From: Porphyridium purpureum
Taxonomy: Eukaryota; Rhodophyta; Bangiophyceae; Porphyridiales; Porphyridiaceae
Direction: 5' to 3'
DNA: 64,000 bases
Assembly (NCBI GenBank): GCA_008690995.1
Contig: VRMN01000002.1
Location: 1,922,001 to 1,986,000 of the forward strand
In this document: one piece after another, positions 1 through 9,631 of the stretch
Position numbering within the stretch: position 1 is the first letter of the stretch
Layout of the letters: each line of letters opens with the position of its first letter
Translations under genes and position numbers: made by a program
Notes under the pieces: model-generated
Database searches by the model: none
What the model was told of the DNA's origin: nothing
The model's input: the letters and a program-made list of their open reading frames with translations, nothing else

Positions 1-35
1 ATGCGAGCGGAGCGTCGAGCCTCAACGCCTACGCC

Positions 36-443
36 CTAGACCTTCGGCGGAGCGCCCGGCACCTCTTCACCAGCTACCATGGCAAGCTCCTTCATGCTCG
101 TGGCGCCGTCGATGCTGGCTTTCATTTGCAGCAGGTAGCGTACGCGCTGCGTCCTGCGCCGGTCACGGCGAATGACAAACTTGACGTCTGTGATATCCGG
201 TCGATCTCTCTTGCGAATGTGCGCTACTTCTGTAGTTTTGGAGACCAAGTTGAACAAATGATCCAGCAGGATCTCTTCCATCATGTCGACGGCCGCTTTA
301 CTCGGCCGCACTGCGTCACCAAAGCCGTACATCATCCCGCGCAGCTCTTGCGCAAAAATCCGCGGCAGCGTCTTGCGGCCCGTTGTCCCAGACACGCAGC
401 GGCTTGCACCGTCCGTATTTTCTCCTCCAACGAGCCCTTCCAT
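36..443 (-). CDS. TAF13: TFIID subunit TAF13
   Basis: Subunit of the general transcription factor TFIID, which recruits RNA polymerase II to core promoters; TAF13 pairs with TAF11 through a histone fold. The 135-residue product has the diagnostic stretch ELRGMMYGFGDAVRPS, followed by helices matching TAF13 (EEILLDHLF, then DITDVKFVIRRD). Human TAF13 is 124 residues, so the length fits. I start at the ATG at 441-443. The frame is open further upstream but offers only a TTG, and no other ATG occurs between this one and a TATA-like sequence about 110 bp upstream. It is transcribed away from the glucan water dikinase gene. Identity is secure; the start is well supported. Confidence 0.88.
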   Translation of the reverse strand: MEGLVGGENTDGASRCVSGTTGRKTLPRIFAQELRGMMYGFGDAVRPSKAAVDMMEEILLDHLFNLVSKTTEVAHIRKRDRPDITDVKFVIRRDRRRTQRVRYLLQMKASIDGATSMKELAMVAGEEVPGAPPKV

Positions 444-551
444 ATCTTCACGTTCTGCGTTTGGTCCGGCCTCGGACCACGCTTCGTCTTCTCCGTCCGG
501 CTTCTGCCTGACGAGCAAGCCGTTTCGTTGCTTTATGATAAAGTCAGGTTA

Positions 552-558
552 TTTTATA
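552..558 (-). promoter_or_regulatory. TATA-like element upstream of TAF13
   Basis: Reads TATAAAA on the minus strand, about 110 bp upstream of the TAF13 ATG. No ATG on that strand lies between the implied start site and the annotated start. This is placement by pattern only. Confidence 0.4.
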
Positions 559-1304
559 AGAAAACCTTGTTTAGGGTGGGCGCACAAGTCTGGAGAATGT
601 GTTCCGAGCACACTCACACTCTAGCAAGGTCCCTGGACTCGAGCATCTCCATGCCCAGGTCCAGCCTCACAATGCATGGGCGCCCGGAAAGATAACCTTG
701 GTTCTCAGCCCCGTGCGCATGCGGACATTGCTCTTACTGCTGTCTGATACGTGCCTCGTCTCAGCCGGTGGTTGTGCCTGCTTTTGCTGCAGGGCGAGTT
801 ACTCGCGCTGGTGCGGCACGCCCAGATCGTACTGTTTTTGTGAGCGCGCGCCGGCCGTCCGCCGCTCCACCAGCCGGGCAGCGAGGTTTCACTCGCGGAC
901 TTATGCGCCGTCATGTCATGCCTCATGCGTGCCTTGGCGCTGTAGCCACGAGCAGAGGCCGGGACTTGTAGCAGGTGGTGGCGCTGATGCCGTTTGCTCA
1001 ATGACTTCCGCGGCCCTTTGTATCTCCAGCTAGTTCGACTCGATTGCTGCGAGCCGCTCAAAGTCCAACAATTCAATATCCAATTCCCCAGAGCGCCAGA
1101 TTGAGACACCTGTATTTTATTCTGCCGCGTGGCACATTGTGTATCCTTCGATCCTGGCACGTGTGCACCAGCTGTTACTGGAACTCTTCGCGGTAAGAAC
1201 CGTCAGGATACCGCATATGGATAGGCGACCGGACAAACGCTCAGATGGACAGACAACGATGGCACGATGTGTGTCCTTTCGAAACCGCTCGAGTACTGTG
1301 AGGA

Positions 1305-1313
1305 TGTACAGTT
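1305..1313 (+). promoter_or_regulatory. GTACAGT promoter motif
   Basis: TGTACAGTT, one copy of the motif that recurs in the intergenic regions of this window. It lies 175 bp upstream of the GWD ATG. Confidence 0.4.
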
Positions 1314-1487
1314 GCGATAGTAAGCTATGGAGATCGAGATATGTGTGGTGCGCTGGATGACCGAGTGCGCGTGACGTGTGCGATATAGAAGAAGGCAAGA
1401 CTGGAAGCGACAAAGGCAGTAAGAGAGGAAAGAGGAAGAGTAGGGGTGTGTTGGGGGAGGAGTGGAGCAGGAACGCGAGGCGAGAAG

Positions 1488-4400
1488 ATGAGGTTCTTCG
1501 AGTATGGAACTGTGGCAGTTGCAGCAGGAGCTGGCGGCTTGACGAAGGAGGCTGCCTCGCGCGCGCCGGAATTGGTGGTGGCGTATGAGCAGGGTTTGGT
1601 GTGGGATGGGCGCGATGTCGGCAAGGTGTTTGTGAATGCGCAGCGGATCTGGCCGCAGGGAGGACTGGAGGACGAGCTGCCGAATGTGGAGATCCGGGTC
1701 AAGGTAGAGAGCGAGGATGAGGCGTGGATGCATTGGGGCACGCTCACCAAGTCCACGGGCGCGCAGGAGTGGCGGACACCAGCACCCTTGCTGGGCTCGG
1801 GAATCACCGTCTCGTGCCCCGCGGCAGATGTACACGAGCATGACGCGTGCGCGGCTAGGATCAAACTGCAAAACGCGCAGGAAATGCTGCTCGTCGTGCA
1901 GGGCGCCGCCACAGAAGACGTCGTGGCAGTGCTGTTCTGCATCTTTCTGAAAAAGAGCGACGGACACGAACGCTGGTTCTCCGGGCCAGGTGGAAACGAC
2001 CACAAGATACATACGGGCGATCCAAAGGTGGCTGACGCAGCCGCTGGCGGTGACACAGCCACGCGCATCCTCGAAGGCGAGGCCGGCGAAAGCTGGAGCA
2101 TGCCGTCGCGATTTGGGCTCATCATCGATCTGTGCGGCGGACCGGCGGCCTCGTCGCTAAATGATATGGCGTGGGTCTTTGTCGTGCTGCGATACCATAA
2201 CATGCGCCAGCTTCGATGGTACTCCAAGCACAACTATCAGTCCAAGGATATGGGCCACCTCCTAGATACCTTGTCAAAGCGCGTTACGCAGGTCGCAGCT
2301 CATACTGGGCAGCATCCGCGCACAAAGTACCTCGCGCGCGTCGCCATGAGCTACCTGTCTCGCGGGGGTGGCCAGGCAGAGGCGATTCGTATCGAGATTT
2401 TACACATTATGCGTCGGAACGGCATTAAGGAGGGGCATAGGCCCGGCATTGACGACAAGTTCATCGAGCAGTGGCACCAGAAATTGCACCAACATACCAC
2501 GCGCGACGACATTCACATTTGCAAGGCATACCTTGCATTTCTGCACTCGGGCAACATGGGCGACTTTTGGCACACACTATGGGTCAAAGGAAAACTGACG
2601 CGTGAGGATTTGGCTAGCTGGCCAAATAAGATCACGCATGAGCCGTTCCACTTGCCACAGCTCATCAATGATATGAAGCACTACCTGTGGATTTTACAGA
2701 CTGTTCACGGCGGCGCTGACTTGGGCTTTGCAACCGAGTCGGCGAAATGGGCGCTTGATGGCGAAACCCAAGGTATGTTGTACGACATCATGGCCAATTA
2801 TGACGAGTGGTGGGTGCCTGGGAAGATTGCAGATGTGAGGTTCCGGATCTGCGACGGCCCATTGAAGCATTGCCCGAACGCAGAGCGCGACATCTTACTC
2901 CTTGACGCCGCGCTTGTCGCCGCATTCAAGCACACAACCGAGCGTACAAACTTTAGCGAGCTGCCAAGGGACCCGTTGATCGATATTGCTGACATGGTTC
3001 TGCGTCAGTCTGCGCTGTGCTGGATCGACTCCAGCAGCCCAGAAAGTCTCGGGCGGGAGCTGTGGATAGCGGCAAACGAATGGAGCCAGCTGGTGAAAAA
3101 TAGCGGCGACCGGTCGTCGCCGCGCTGGGCGCTCAAGGCGCTGGCACTTGCCGACAAGATTTCACTGCTGCTAGCAAAGGACGCGTCGGAATTGGACACC
3201 CTTTTCCGCGACAAGACGGTTCAGCTTGCTAAAGTGTCTGGCATCCCGGACAGTTACGTACTCAACTTTACCGAGGAAGTCGTGCGCGCGCAGCCGAGCT
3301 TTGTGCTCTCTTCAATTCTGCGATATCTCACGCCCGTGCTTCGAGACACTGCCGGCGTGGGTCCGTGGAATGTGGTGAGTATGGGCGACAATGCTGGCCG
3401 CACCAGCAGCGCCTGTGCATTGAAAATGGTCTCGGATCTCGCCAACATTCAGGGCGAAGACTTTTCCAAAGCCCCCGTGATTGTCATTGCTGACGGGGTG
3501 GACGGGAATTGTGATATCCCGCTGGGCGTCGAGGCGATCGTGTCAGGTGGCTCGGTTGATATTTTATCCCATGTTGCGATCCGCGCGCGCAATCAGGGCG
3601 TCGTTCTCGTGTGTTGCGACGGAGATACGCTGCACAAGCTACGTGATCCGTTGCTGGAGGCGTCGTCGAGTGGCAATGGTGCGCTCTTTTCCGTTTCGGT
3701 CAATTCAGCCAGCTCGGAAGTTCAGATTTCGGGAGCGACTGCCGGAATTGCGGCTGGAAATGGACCTGGTGCCGATTCTTCGTCTCATGCGAAAGCGTCG
3801 GGCGCAGAGAAAGTATCGATTGCAAAGCCCCTTGCGCTGGATAAGGCGCTCCAGGAGGAACCTCTTTTGGAGCTGGGATCCATGGTGGCTGGGCTGGTCG
3901 GTGGAAAATCATTCTCGCTTCAAGAGATTCGTTCGAAGCTCCCAGACTGGTTGCAAGTCCCCAAATCGTACGCTCTGCCCTTTGGCACGGCCGAGCTGAA
4001 TGCCAAGCTTCTCGGGGTCAAGCAGGTGGTGCTCCCGAATGGAGAGAAGGTGACGGAGGAAGCGCTTCAGCAGGTGCGTGATGAGCTTGAGGCAGATCCG
4101 ACAAACATGTCGGCGCCTGTGAATGTGGCTCTCGCAAAAGTTGCAGCTCAGTTGGTTCCAGAAGACTTGGTTGCGTCGTTACCAGGCGGCATGGCGGCGG
4201 CCGTCGAGACCTTGTATCGAGGGGTGCTTGCCGTTTGGGCGTCAAAGTACACATACCGTGCCACACTTTCACGCCGTGCTCAAAAAATTGCGGACGCGGA
4301 TCTTTACATGGCTGTGCTTCTGCAGCCCGTGGTCAGCGACGTGGCCTACGCTTTTGTGCTCCACACGAAAGATCCGTTGAGTGGAGATGCTGACACTGTG

Positions 4401-4832
4401 TTTGGAGAAGTCGTGGTTGGTATGGGAGAGACGCTCGTGGGGAGCTACCCTGGACGTGCGCTGGCGTTCTCGGCCAGCAAAAGCGGAGGCGGCGTGAAGA
4501 TTCTTTCCTACCCGTCCAAGTTGATCGGATATTTTGCCACGCCTGGCACACTGATGGCTCGCTCAGACAGCAATGGCGAGGACTTGGAGAAGTTTGCAGG
4601 TGCTGGGTTGTACGACTCTGTGGGTGTCGGCTGTATAAAGTCCTGCGCAGTCGATTATGCTCAGAATCGTCTGTTTACGGACGACGCGTTCGTGGATGAG
4701 CTAGTGAGCAAGCTATTGCGGTGTGGTGTCGACGTGGAGAAGGCGATGGGTGGCCAAGTACCACAAGATATCGAAGGATGTGTTGACAGCGCGGGAAACG
4801 TGACGGTTGTACAAACGCGTCCTCAAGTTTAA
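1488..4832 (+). CDS. GWD: Alpha-glucan, water dikinase (starch phosphorylation)
   Basis: Transfers the beta-phosphate of ATP to glucosyl C6 of alpha-glucan and the gamma-phosphate to water, opening starch granules for degradation. The 1114-residue protein has the GWD-type middle region (EEWHQKLH-like motif EQWHQKLHQHTTRDD). The phosphohistidine site is VDILSHVAIRARN, with His695. The PPDK-type ATP-binding domain at the C-terminus contains ARSDSNGEDLEKFAGAGLYDS near residue 1024. It ends VVQTRPQV, as plant GWD1 does. Plant GWD1 is about 1400 residues with two CBM45 domains and a transit peptide. Here the N-terminus is short and I see neither a clear tandem CBM45 nor a transit peptide, which fits cytosolic floridean starch. 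The start is the first ATG; the frame extends upstream only to a GTG. Confidence 0.93.
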   Translation: MRFFEYGTVAVAAGAGGLTKEAASRAPELVVAYEQGLVWDGRDVGKVFVNAQRIWPQGGLEDELPNVEIRVKVESEDEAWMHWGTLTKSTGAQEWRTPAPLLGSGITVSCPAADVHEHDACAARIKLQNAQEMLLVVQGAATEDVVAVLFCIFLKKSDGHERWFSGPGGNDHKIHTGDPKVADAAAGGDTATRILEGEAGESWSMPSRFGLIIDLCGGPAASSLNDMAWVFVVLRYHNMRQLRWYSKHNYQSKDMGHLLDTLSKRVTQVAAHTGQHPRTKYLARVAMSYLSRGGGQAEAIRIEILHIMRRNGIKEGHRPGIDDKFIEQWHQKLHQHTTRDDIHICKAYLAFLHSGNMGDFWHTLWVKGKLTREDLASWPNKITHEPFHLPQLINDMKHYLWILQTVHGGADLGFATESAKWALDGETQGMLYDIMANYDEWWVPGKIADVRFRICDGPLKHCPNAERDILLLDAALVAAFKHTTERTNFSELPRDPLIDIADMVLRQSALCWIDSSSPESLGRELWIAANEWSQLVKNSGDRSSPRWALKALALADKISLLLAKDASELDTLFRDKTVQLAKVSGIPDSYVLNFTEEVVRAQPSFVLSSILRYLTPVLRDTAGVGPWNVVSMGDNAGRTSSACALKMVSDLANIQGEDFSKAPVIVIADGVDGNCDIPLGVEAIVSGGSVDILSHVAIRARNQGVVLVCCDGDTLHKLRDPLLEASSSGNGALFSVSVNSASSEVQISGATAGIAAGNGPGADSSSHAKASGAEKVSIAKPLALDKALQEEPLLELGSMVAGLVGGKSFSLQEIRSKLPDWLQVPKSYALPFGTAELNAKLLGVKQVVLPNGEKVTEEALQQVRDELEADPTNMSAPVNVALAKVAAQLVPEDLVASLPGGMAAAVETLYRGVLAVWASKYTYRATLSRRAQKIADADLYMAVLLQPVVSDVAYAFVLHTKDPLSGDADTVFGEVVVGMGETLVGSYPGRALAFSASKSGGGVKILSYPSKLIGYFATPGTLMARSDSNGEDLEKFAGAGLYDSVGVGCIKSCAVDYAQNRLFTDDAFVDELVSKLLRCGVDVEKAMGGQVPQDIEGCVDSAGNVTVVQTRPQV

Positions 4833-5208
4833 GGAGATACAAAATGTATGTAATTTGATTATCAGACGTTTCAATACAGGTTATGTACACGATCCTTAAT
4901 TGCTACTTGCCAAAACTATCCCCGATGCGCATGACAAGGCAATCCCCCACCAATTCAGAAGATGTTGCGATTTGGCACGCCTCGTGAGATGGCGCCAGCG
5001 AGGTTACAACGCAGCCAAGATCTCGACGCCAGACGTGATCCAGCGCGTGAGCAGCAAGGCTGGCCTGCGTGCAAGTGTGCATATAAGCGCGAAGGGCGGG
5101 CGCGGTGGCGGTCTGTGTCTAATCTGCCTCGTCCAGAAGTCCAAGCGTGAGCGGCAGGAGCACAGGAAGGGGAGGAGGCAGCAGGTAGGAACGAAGAGAA
5201 GATTGGCC
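4833..5208. other. Intergenic, GWD 3' / coiled-coil gene 5'
   Basis: 376 bp. The frame of the downstream gene stays open back to about 4900 but contains no ATG before 5209, so I read it as leader rather than coding. The last 60 bp are rich in A and G. Nothing else is recognisable. Confidence 0.45.
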
Positions 5209-5853
5209 ATGGCGGACACGGGCAAGACCGAGTACACGGTGGCGCGTGCGCTCGTGCAGATGAAGATGATTGGAAAGCGCGTCGAGAAGCAGGTCCAGGA
5301 GTTTGAGCCCGTGTGTATTCAGACCGGCGCCAAGCTGGAGCAGTCGATGCAGAACAAGAGCCTGGAGCAGTTCCAGAAGGAGACCAAGGCCGACTGGCAG
5401 TCGCTGATGGACCTGTTGGAGCTGAAGCGCAAGCTCAAGTGCGCAGTGGTGCTCTCGAACGCGACCACGTCGGTTGAGGTGGCCGGCACCACGTACACGG
5501 TAGCCGAGGTGATTGAGCGCAAGGCGCAGATCGAGCTGGAGCGCGAGATGGTGCGCAATCTGCGCGAGAAGTACGCACGCAAGCTGCGACAGGTCGAGAG
5601 CAAGAACACGGAGATGGAGGCCAAGATGATGAAGCTGCTAGAGGCGACGTACGCGAAGCGCGAGTCGCAGCTGAACAAAGAGGACTATGAGCGCATCACT
5701 GGACCTTTCCTGGAGAACAACGAGTCCAAGCTGATTGATCCCATCAGCATCGATGCGAAGCTGCAAGAGTTCGAGAAGCGCATCGAGGAGTTTGAGGCCG
5801 AGTGCGACGTGACGCTGAGCATTTCGAACGCGCGCGCGATCATCTACGTGTAA
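5209..5853 (+). CDS. Coiled-coil protein resembling phage/bacterial hypothetical family
   Basis: 214 residues, soluble, largely helical and charged, with long heptad-like stretches (about residues 105-160 and 185-205). Two SNA motifs are spaced through it: VVLSNATTSVEV near the middle and SISNARAIIYV at the very C-terminus. TYTVAEVIERK and NNESKLIDPISID are also present. This layout, including the terminal SNA-x-x-x-I-x-V, is what I remember from uncharacterised proteins of tailed phages and Firmicutes. That recollection is from memory and needs a search. No signal peptide or membrane segment. The start is the first in-frame ATG, in a strong context (GCCATGG). Function unknown. Either horizontal acquisition or an ancient shared family is possible. 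Confidence 0.75.
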   Translation: MADTGKTEYTVARALVQMKMIGKRVEKQVQEFEPVCIQTGAKLEQSMQNKSLEQFQKETKADWQSLMDLLELKRKLKCAVVLSNATTSVEVAGTTYTVAEVIERKAQIELEREMVRNLREKYARKLRQVESKNTEMEAKMMKLLEATYAKRESQLNKEDYERITGPFLENNESKLIDPISIDAKLQEFEKRIEEFEAECDVTLSISNARAIIYV

Positions 5854-6510
5854 ATGGTGGTTGTCAGCACGACAAGACGACCGGCGACACTACGTATCAC
5901 GGACAGATGGCACGCACTCACATAACAGTTCTTTCTGACTGCGGAGAGACGCAACATGTAAAGCAGACCTTTTTTTTTCTGTCTCGTCATCGTCCGGCTG
6001 TGATCTTGAAGCGCCCCCGCTTCTTCGCATTTATCCGCTTAGCTCTCACTCTGGAGCGAATGAAACCATGCTTGAGCAGCGCATGGTGCAATATGGGCTT
6101 TAGGGATGGCTATCCATTCTGCTTTTCGTCTTGGTCAGACCACACACCCAGACCCAACTCACAACCTGCGCGCGGTGGCTGCACGAGCAAGGGCCGCGAA
6201 GGAGCGCATGAGGAGGTACAGTAATAGATGTACAGTGACGTACACCTGGACATGCGCAGTTGTGTACACTTACGCTAGGGATCGATCGCATCCTTATGCG
6301 AATCAAAACGGCGCGCGGCGCGGGGCGCGACGAGGAGAGGAGGGCGAGCGGTTTGGTGTCGTGCCGGCTCGTGGGGAGGAAGAGTGACGAGCGCGGCGGC
6401 TGGTGGTTGAGTGATCGCGGGTGTGGGTGGGTTGGTTGGTTGGTGTGGCGGACGGACGAGCAGGCTTTGGAGATATCGTTGGGTGCTGATCCTCAGCGCA
6501 ACACGTCACG
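5854..6510. other. Intergenic upstream of CCT3
   Basis: 657 bp. Two copies of the GTACAGT motif (6215-6222 and 6229-6236) are followed by further TGTACA-type sequences up to about 6270. From about 6315 the sequence becomes G/A-rich and leads into the CCT3 ATG. No gene seen. Confidence 0.45.
6215..6236 (+). promoter_or_regulatory. Paired GTACAGT motifs upstream of CCT3
   Basis: GGTACAGT at 6215 and TGTACAGT at 6229, 14 bp apart and about 280-290 bp upstream of the CCT3 ATG. Same core as other divergent or upstream regions in the window. Confidence 0.45.
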
Positions 6511-8136
6511 ATGAGCAACGCACCGATTGTGGTGCTGAACCCAAATGCAAAGCGCGAGCAGGGGCGCCGCGCGCAGCTGACGAATATTGCGGCGGCCAAG
6601 GCGGTGGGCGATATTATCAGGACGACGCTGGGCCCGCGCGCAATGCTCAAGATGATTCTGGACGCGCAGGGATCGGTCGTACTCACAAATGATGGAAATG
6701 CGATCCTGCGTGAAATCGACGTGCAGCATCCGGCGGCCAAATCGATCATCGAGCTGTCCAAGACGCAGGACGAGGGCGTGGGCGACGGTACTACGTCGGT
6801 CGCCGTGCTGGCGGGCGAGCTGCTCGCCCTCGCGGAGCCGTTCCTGGAACGAAATATTCACCCGACCGTCATCGTGGGCGCGTACTTTCGCGCGCTGGAT
6901 GACGCCGTCAACGCGGCGGAAAGCGCCGCGCTCGTGATCGATCAGGACAACGCCGAAGAGGTCGGCAAGGTGATCGCCTCGTGCCTAGGCACAAAGTTCA
7001 TGAACCGGTGGGCCAAACTCATGGTGCACCTTGCGTTGCAGGCAGTGAAGACAGTGATGGTCAAGACAAACGACCGCATTTCGATTGACTTTAAGAACTA
7101 CGCGAAGGTTGAAAAGATTCCCGGTGGTGAGATCTCGGACTCTGAGGTGCTTGACGGCGTGATCATCAACAAGGACGTGTGCCTGGGCAACATGAAGCGC
7201 AAGATTGAGAACCCGCGCATCATCCTGCTCGACTCGCCGCTTGAATATCGCAAGGGCGACAGCCAGACCAATGTGGAAATTACCAGCGAGGCAGACTGGG
7301 GTCGATTGCTCAGGCTAGAGGAAGAGTTTGTGGAAAAGGCAGTCGCGGATCTGCTCAAGCACAAGCCAGATCTGGTCATCACCGAGAAGGGCATCTCAGA
7401 CCTCGCGCTCCATCTCCTCCAAAAGGCCGGCGTGGCGTGCATCAGGCGACTGCGCAAGACAGACAATAATCGCATTGCGCGCGCAACCGGCGCAGTGATT
7501 GTGAATCGCCCGGAGGAGCTCAAAGAGAGCGATGTCGGCAGCGCAGGTCTCTTCGAGGTACGAAAGATTGGCGACGAGTACTTTACGTACATTGTGCAGT
7601 GTGCGGCGCCCAAAGCGTGCTCGATTGTGCTGCGCGGCGGCAGCAAGGACGTGCTGAACGAGATTGAGCGCAACCTCATGGATGCCATGTGTGTAGCGCG
7701 CAACGTTATGCTGAACCCAAAACTGGTGCCCGGCGGCGGCGCGATTGAAATGACCGTCAGTCAGGTATTGGCCGCAAAAGCCAAGACGATTCAGGGCACC
7801 AGCCAAGCGCCCTATGCCGCGGTTGGCGAAGCGCTCGAGGTGATTCCGCGCACGCTTGCCGAAAACTGTGGTGCAAACGTGATTCGCGTGCTCACACAAT
7901 TACGCGCCAAGCACGCGGACGGTGCGAACACGAGCTGGGGCATCGACGGAAACAAGGGCGTGGTGACAGACATGGTTACGCTGGGCGTATGGGAGCCGCT
8001 GGAGGTCAAAGTGCAGACCTTGAAGACGGCCGTCGAGGCCGCTGCTATGCTTTTGCGCATCGACGACATTGTGAGCGGCATCAGCAAAAAGAAGGAGCAC
8101 GGCGGGCCCAACATGGATCAGGATGACTTGGACTAG
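6511..8136 (+). CDS. CCT3: T-complex protein 1 subunit gamma (CCT3)
   Basis: Cytosolic group II chaperonin subunit; eight paralogous subunits build the ring that folds actin and tubulin using ATP. The 541 residues align along their full length with human CCT3. The apical and equatorial signatures are present: TNDGNAILREIDVQHPAAKS, the nucleotide-binding GDGTTS at 91-96, VEKIPGGEI, RRLRKTDNNRIARATGA, and LVPGGGAIEM. The gamma subunit is favoured over the others by the N-terminus (VLNPNAKREQGR) and by KIGDEYFTYI. The start is the first ATG. No introns are visible, although animal and plant homologues are intron-rich. The neighbouring genes suggest no special regulation beyond two GTACAGT motifs upstream. 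Confidence 0.95.
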   Translation: MSNAPIVVLNPNAKREQGRRAQLTNIAAAKAVGDIIRTTLGPRAMLKMILDAQGSVVLTNDGNAILREIDVQHPAAKSIIELSKTQDEGVGDGTTSVAVLAGELLALAEPFLERNIHPTVIVGAYFRALDDAVNAAESAALVIDQDNAEEVGKVIASCLGTKFMNRWAKLMVHLALQAVKTVMVKTNDRISIDFKNYAKVEKIPGGEISDSEVLDGVIINKDVCLGNMKRKIENPRIILLDSPLEYRKGDSQTNVEITSEADWGRLLRLEEEFVEKAVADLLKHKPDLVITEKGISDLALHLLQKAGVACIRRLRKTDNNRIARATGAVIVNRPEELKESDVGSAGLFEVRKIGDEYFTYIVQCAAPKACSIVLRGGSKDVLNEIERNLMDAMCVARNVMLNPKLVPGGGAIEMTVSQVLAAKAKTIQGTSQAPYAAVGEALEVIPRTLAENCGANVIRVLTQLRAKHADGANTSWGIDGNKGVVTDMVTLGVWEPLEVKVQTLKTAVEAAAMLLRIDDIVSGISKKKEHGGPNMDQDDLD

Positions 8137-8317
8137 ATGCTGATCAGAAGCATGGATTCTCGCTCTGCAGAAGCCGGCCGGTCTGTCCTGGTGCAGGGCA
8201 GGGAAGATGAGAGAACGTGTAACGAATTAAAGAGCGCTTTACCAGATTTGCACGCCCCTACAACTTTCATGATGACGCAAGTACGGACGCGCGGACGCAG
8301 TGGTGAAGGGGCGACTA

Positions 8318-8323
8318 TTTATT
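8318..8323 (-). terminator. AATAAA poly(A) signal for the dehydrogenase gene
   Basis: AATAAA on the minus strand, 49 nt past the stop codon of the short-chain dehydrogenase, in the 235 bp convergent gap with CCT3. Confidence 0.4.
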
Positions 8324-8371
8324 ACATAGGTAAGGTTAATGGCGTGACAATCTAAAACAGCGGCGCTCTTG

Positions 8372-9139
8372 CTACCCGACTAGCAGTCCGCCGTTGAGGT
8401 CGAGGATGGATCCCGTGATAAATCCGGCGAGCGGGGACACAAGAAACTTGACGGCGTGGCTGAACTCTTCGGGTTCGCAAAAGCGGCCCACGGGTATATA
8501 CTTCAACAGCATTGAAACCATTTCTTCCGGGTAGAGCTCGACAGTGGGCGTCCGAATGTATGCCGGTGCGATCCCGTTCACCGTGACACCGTCCTTGGCA
8601 CTCTCGCGCGCCAGCGCAAACGTCATAGTGTGCACTGCGCCCTTGCTGGCGGCGTACCCAATGCCTGTCGTGACGCCGCCCGTCTTGCCCGCCAGTGAGC
8701 AGGTATTAATGATGCGACCCCACTTGCGCTCCTTCATGTACGGCAGGAGTTCCTTGCACATCAGGAACGTCGAGTCGACATTGTGCGCAAAGAGGTCATG
8801 CCAGTCCTCCAGAGAGGTTTCGGAAGACAGCGTGTTGGACAGAATACCGCAGTTGTTCACGAGGATGTACACGGGCGCAAAGTCTCGTTGGATGCGCTCG
8901 CAGGCGGTGCTGACGCTGTCCTGATTGGTGGGGTCGAAGCAGATCGGGTAGATATTTTCTCTGGTTGCCAGTGAGCCGAGCTTGGAGACAAAATCGTTGA
9001 GCGCCTCGACGGACGCGTCATGCACGACGACGCGAAACCCTTCCTCCAAGAACATGCGCACGGTGGCCTGTCCCAGCACGCCCGACGCGCCGGTGACCAT
9101 GGCCGTCTTCAGATCCGCATCGAGCTCTCTATTGATCAT
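8372..9139 (-). CDS. Short-chain dehydrogenase/reductase (FabG-like)
   Basis: NAD(P)-dependent oxidoreductase of the classical SDR family, 255 residues. It has the cofactor motif TGASGVLG (16-23), the NNxG motif as NNCG (95-98), Asn120, and the catalytic triad Ser148, Tyr162 and Lys166 in the YAASKG context. The C-terminal TGSILDLNGGLLVG is typical of 3-oxoacyl-ACP reductase and related SDRs, but the sequence does not fix the substrate. There is no plastid presequence from this start, so it is probably cytosolic and not the plastid fatty-acid enzyme. The start is the only ATG at the N-terminus (CAT at 9137-9139); upstream the frame offers just a GTG. The 3' end faces that of CCT3. Confidence 0.88.
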   Translation of the reverse strand: MINRELDADLKTAMVTGASGVLGQATVRMFLEEGFRVVVHDASVEALNDFVSKLGSLATRENIYPICFDPTNQDSVSTACERIQRDFAPVYILVNNCGILSNTLSSETSLEDWHDLFAHNVDSTFLMCKELLPYMKERKWGRIINTCSLAGKTGGVTTGIGYAASKGAVHTMTFALARESAKDGVTVNGIAPAYIRTPTVELYPEEMVSMLLKYIPVGRFCEPEEFSHAVKFLVSPLAGFITGSILDLNGGLLVG

Positions 9140-9631
9140 CGCGCACACCCACCCGTTCCCTCCTCCTCCCCCACCTTCCCTCTCCCACCACCTCGCCGCT
9201 CTCACAACACGCCAGTCCTCTCTCTATCTCTCTCCCTCGGACCCCACACCCAACCACAACAACCCATCGCCTCTCGCCACGTTCCTATAAACGCCGCACG
9301 ATTTACTAGTAACTTCTGCCGTTCCCTTCACCGCCCTTGCCCGCGCGGCTTGTTCCTATCGCGTAAGTACAGTTAAAAATACCGCGAGGTTCTGTGGGTT
9401 GGCAATATGGTACAGTTGGCTCAACCACTCTGGACTCAGCGGCTGCTGCCGTCCATGTAAACGTGTGCGTTTGGATAGGAACTGAGTGAGCGCTTGGTCC
9501 TTGTGCGATGTACAGCTGCGGGAATCGGTTGGGTGGGAAGAAAGGGAGGAGGGAATTCCGGTGGGCATGAGAATTGAGATAGAGAGAGAGGGATAGGGAG
9601 TGAAAGGGTAGAGGTGAGGTCGTGAGGTAGG
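9140..9631. other. Divergent promoter region, SDR / beta-galactosidase
   Basis: 492 bp. The SDR side is CT-rich on the plus strand (9155-9240), hence GA-rich in its own leader. The beta-galactosidase side is GA-rich (about 9575-9630). AGTACAGTT at 9366, GGTACAGTT at 9409 and a variant TGTACAGC at 9509 lie in the middle. No gene. Confidence 0.5.
9366..9417 (+). promoter_or_regulatory. Two GTACAGTT motifs in a divergent promoter
   Basis: AGTACAGTT (9366-9374) and GGTACAGTT (9409-9417), 43 bp apart, roughly midway between the two divergent start codons. Confidence 0.45.

Larger units (their letters stand above)
444..1487. other. Divergent intergenic region, TAF13 / GWD
   Basis: About 1 kb with no reading frame I believe. 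It holds the TAF13 TATA-like box, one TGTACAGTT motif at 1305-1313, and a purine-rich tract from about 1383 to 1446 on the GWD sense strand, which probably lies in the GWD leader. The frames on both strands have the composition of chance frames in GC-rich DNA. Confidence 0.5.

Noticed and set aside
705-1160. 151-codon minus-strand frame in the TAF13/GWD gap
   Set aside because: No domain, odd composition, and no supporting context; a chance frame in GC-rich DNA.
4900-5208. N-terminal extension of the phage-like coiled-coil protein
   Set aside because: Open frame but no ATG; the first ATG, at 5209, has a strong context.
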